Below are positions 5,941-7,257 of a DNA stretch of 7,257 nucleotides, in pieces. Within the stretch, counting starts at the first letter, position 1. Every line of letters starts with the position of its first letter. The notes under the pieces were generated by a model. The model did not search any database and had not been told where the DNA came from. It saw only the letters and a list, made by a program, of their open reading frames with translations. Source of the DNA: CAZIRO01 sp964541595 (GTDB lineage: Bacteria; Acidobacteriota; HRBIN11); contig CAZIRO010000142.1 of NCBI GenBank assembly GCA_964541595.1, positions 1 to 7,257 on the forward strand, written 5' to 3'. A program made the position numbers and the translations under genes.

Positions 5941-6332
5941 TCGACCGGATCCCCATCCTTCGGATTCGAGACGTGTTGATCGTCTCCATTCAGGTCGATC
6001 TGCACGATACGCTCGTGCAACGCATGCAGGAAGATCTGTTGCGTGAACTGGAACGCGCACCGGCCCGTGGGCTGGTGGTCGACATCTCGGCGGTGGACGT
6101 GCTGGACACGTTTACGGCGCGTGCACTCGCGCAGACTGCACGCATGGCGAGTGTGATGGGTACTGCAGCCGTCATCGTCGGAATGCGTCCTTCGATTGCA
6201 CAGACACTGGTAGAAATGGGGTTCATGCCGTTTGGGTTTCGCACTGCACTCGATCTCGATTCCGCACTGCACATGTTACAGACGAGACGGAACGGCGTCA
6301 TACACCGGCGAAGAAGATCGACGAGGTTCTGA
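5937..6332 (+). CDS. rsbS: RsbS stressosome scaffold/antagonist (STAS)
   Basis: RsbS is the small STAS protein that forms the stressosome core with RsbR and sequesters RsbT until it is phosphorylated. This 131-residue protein is one STAS domain (about 4-112). It starts like RsbS (IDRIPILRIRDVLIVSIQVD) and keeps the QEDLLREL helix, the LVVDISAVDVLDTF strand-turn and the GMRPSIAQTLVEMG segment, followed by TALDLDSAL. The residue matching the phosphorylated Ser59 of Bacillus RsbS is Thr58 (LDTF in place of IDSF). Thr is still phosphorylatable but unusual for RsbS and typical of RsbR. The last 17 residues are strongly basic (QTRRNGVIHRRRRSTRF). Short length and absence of a sensor domain favour RsbS over an RsbR paralogue. 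The ATGA overlap couples it to rsbR. An alternative name would be a minimal STAS anti-anti-sigma protein. Confidence 0.9.
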   Translation: MIDRIPILRIRDVLIVSIQVDLHDTLVQRMQEDLLRELERAPARGLVVDISAVDVLDTFTARALAQTARMASVMGTAAVIVGMRPSIAQTLVEMGFMPFGFRTALDLDSALHMLQTRRNGVIHRRRRSTRF

Positions 6333-6355
6333 GCACATGCACAGAGCGTACCCGT

Positions 6356-6390
6356 GTGACGGGGTGCAGCGTTTTGCTGTATCCCGTCAC
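6356..6390 (+). other. Strong intercistronic hairpin
   Basis: Arms GTGACGGGGTGCAGC (6356-6370) and GCTGTATCCCGTCAC (6376-6390) pair over 15 bp with two G-U wobbles, closing a 5-base GTTTT loop. It fills much of the 86-base gap between rsbS and the next gene and ends 17 bases before that gene's Shine-Dalgarno. No T-run follows, so it does not look like a classical intrinsic terminator. It may mark mRNA processing, 3' protection or partial attenuation that lowers expression of the phosphatase fusion relative to rsbTRS. Confidence 0.7.
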
Positions 6391-6407
6391 GATTCCATCC
6401 GATTAAC

Positions 6408-6412
6408 GGGGA
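6408..6412 (+). promoter_or_regulatory. Ribosome binding site favouring ATG 6419
   Basis: GGGGA directly abuts ATG 6413, with no spacer, but lies 6 bases before the in-frame ATG 6419. The second ATG is therefore the better start, giving MQVAIRHD at the N-terminus. The two options differ by only two residues. Confidence 0.6.
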
Positions 6413-6418
6413 ATGTGT

Positions 6419-7257
6419 ATGCAGGTTGCCATCCGACATGACGTCCAGGCCATGACCCTGCGTTCCCTGGTGGAGCGTGCTGTCCAGCCCCTGCAGTGGC
6501 CGGATACGGTGCTGGAAGAACTGGTGATCTGTGCCTGTGAGATCGCCCAGAACATCATGGACCATGGGGGCGGTCAGGGCATGCTCCATATGACGGCGGA
6601 TGCGCAGCGTCGCGAGTTCCGTATGGTCGCCGAAGACCGGGGCGCGGGTATGGATGTCCGGTGGGTGTTTCGCCCGCGTTCACCGGGAGACCGTGAAGGA
6701 CTATCCACGATCGGCCGTATGATGGATTTTGTCATGATCACGTATCGACCGGGCGGGGGAACCCGTATCGAAGTCCGCCGGTGGGCATGGCCGACCGGAG
6801 TTGCGTGGACGCCGAAAATACTCGTTCTGCAACGCCCGTACCCCGGAGAACGCGTGAGCGGTGATGTGGTCTGTGTGCAGCGTTCTGCGGACTGTACGGG
6901 GGTTCGGATCAGCCTGATTGACGGGCTTGGACATGGTTCGATGGCGCACGTCACCGCACTGCACGCAGCACAGTGCCTGGAAACAGCCATCGCGCTTCCC
7001 GTTCCGCACGTTTTGCACGCTTTACACCAGGCGCTGACCGGTACCCGGGGCGCCGCCGTTGCCGTCGTCGACCTGGACCTGACCGATCATACCGTCCAGG
7101 TGGGCATCGTCGGGAATGTCCGGGTGGTCCTGTTCTGTCGCGAGGGAACCCGTCGATCGTTTGTCGGCGCCAGTGCGGTGCTCGGGTACCCGGTTCCACG
7201 GTTCGGGTCCCGGAAACGTATGCCTGTTGAACTCGCCACATGGCGCAACGGGGACTG
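6419..7257 (+). CDS. RsbT/RsbW-like ATPase fused to SpoIIE/RsbX-like PP2C phosphatase (3' end cut off)
   Basis: The frame is open from ATG 6419 to the window edge, with 279 complete codons and no stop, so the C-terminus lies outside. Residues about 1-122 form a GHKL ATPase of the RsbT/RsbW type: N-box CEIAQNIMDHGGG (Asn45), G1 box DRGAGM (73-78) and a weak G2 region, REGLSTIGRMMD (92-103). From about 135 onward it is a PP2C phosphatase of the SpoIIE/RsbX group: GERVSGD (metal-binding Asp149), DGLGHG (168-173, metal-binding Asp168), TRGAAVAVV and a later GN strand. The window ends at NGD, just before the final metal-binding motif expected. RsbX dephosphorylates RsbS and RsbR to reset the stressosome, which fits this position after rsbS. 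The fused ATPase half could bind the STAS proteins, target the phosphatase, or be a second kinase. Which phosphoprotein it acts on is inferred. Confidence 0.9.
   Translation, partial: MQVAIRHDVQAMTLRSLVERAVQPLQWPDTVLEELVICACEIAQNIMDHGGGQGMLHMTADAQRREFRMVAEDRGAGMDVRWVFRPRSPGDREGLSTIGRMMDFVMITYRPGGGTRIEVRRWAWPTGVAWTPKILVLQRPYPGERVSGDVVCVQRSADCTGVRISLIDGLGHGSMAHVTALHAAQCLETAIALPVPHVLHALHQALTGTRGAAVAVVDLDLTDHTVQVGIVGNVRVVLFCREGTRRSFVGASAVLGYPVPRFGSRKRMPVELATWRNGD

Overview
This is a compact regulatory locus, all on the + strand, with six complete genes and two cut off by the window edges. The DNA is moderately GC-rich by eye. It carries sigma-54 machinery and a Gram-negative style signalling set: an NtrC-type activator, an EAL protein and a stressosome. 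I infer a Gram-negative bacterium, probably one of the Pseudomonadota, but nothing in the window fixes the genus. I see no mobile element, CRISPR array, tRNA or rRNA.

Region 1 (1-2706) is a two-component system. It holds the 3' part of a PAS-GAF sensor histidine kinase, then, 17 bases later, an NtrC-family sigma-54 activator (receiver, AAA+, Fis-type HTH). The 280 bases after the activator are not coding and appear to be control DNA. They contain a possible hairpin just after the stop, a cluster of four related 10-bp half-sites (2759-2800) resembling an activator-binding enhancer, and a sigma-54 promoter with consensus -24 and -12 elements (TGGCAC-N5-TTGCA, 2920-2935).

Region 2 (2987 to the window end) is the operon that this promoter should drive. 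In order it encodes a single-domain receiver, an EAL-domain protein with an altered loop 6, a long RsbT-type switch kinase, an RsbR protein with a haem-globin sensor domain, an RsbS protein with Thr at the usual phosphoserine position, and a fusion of an RsbT/RsbW-like ATPase with a SpoIIE/RsbX-like PP2C phosphatase that runs off the window. Two ATGA stop/start overlaps and good Shine-Dalgarno sites support a single co-transcribed unit. A strong 15-bp hairpin separates rsbS from the fusion gene.

Working model (inference): the histidine kinase phosphorylates the activator. The activator binds the enhancer and switches on, through sigma-54, an oxygen-sensing stressosome (globin RsbR plus RsbS, with RsbT released on signalling) that is reset by the PP2C fusion. 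The receiver and EAL proteins would tie the complex to phosphorelay input and cyclic-di-GMP. The order T-R-S-fusion differs from the classical R-S-T order. No RsbU-type output phosphatase and no sigma-B-type factor is visible here.
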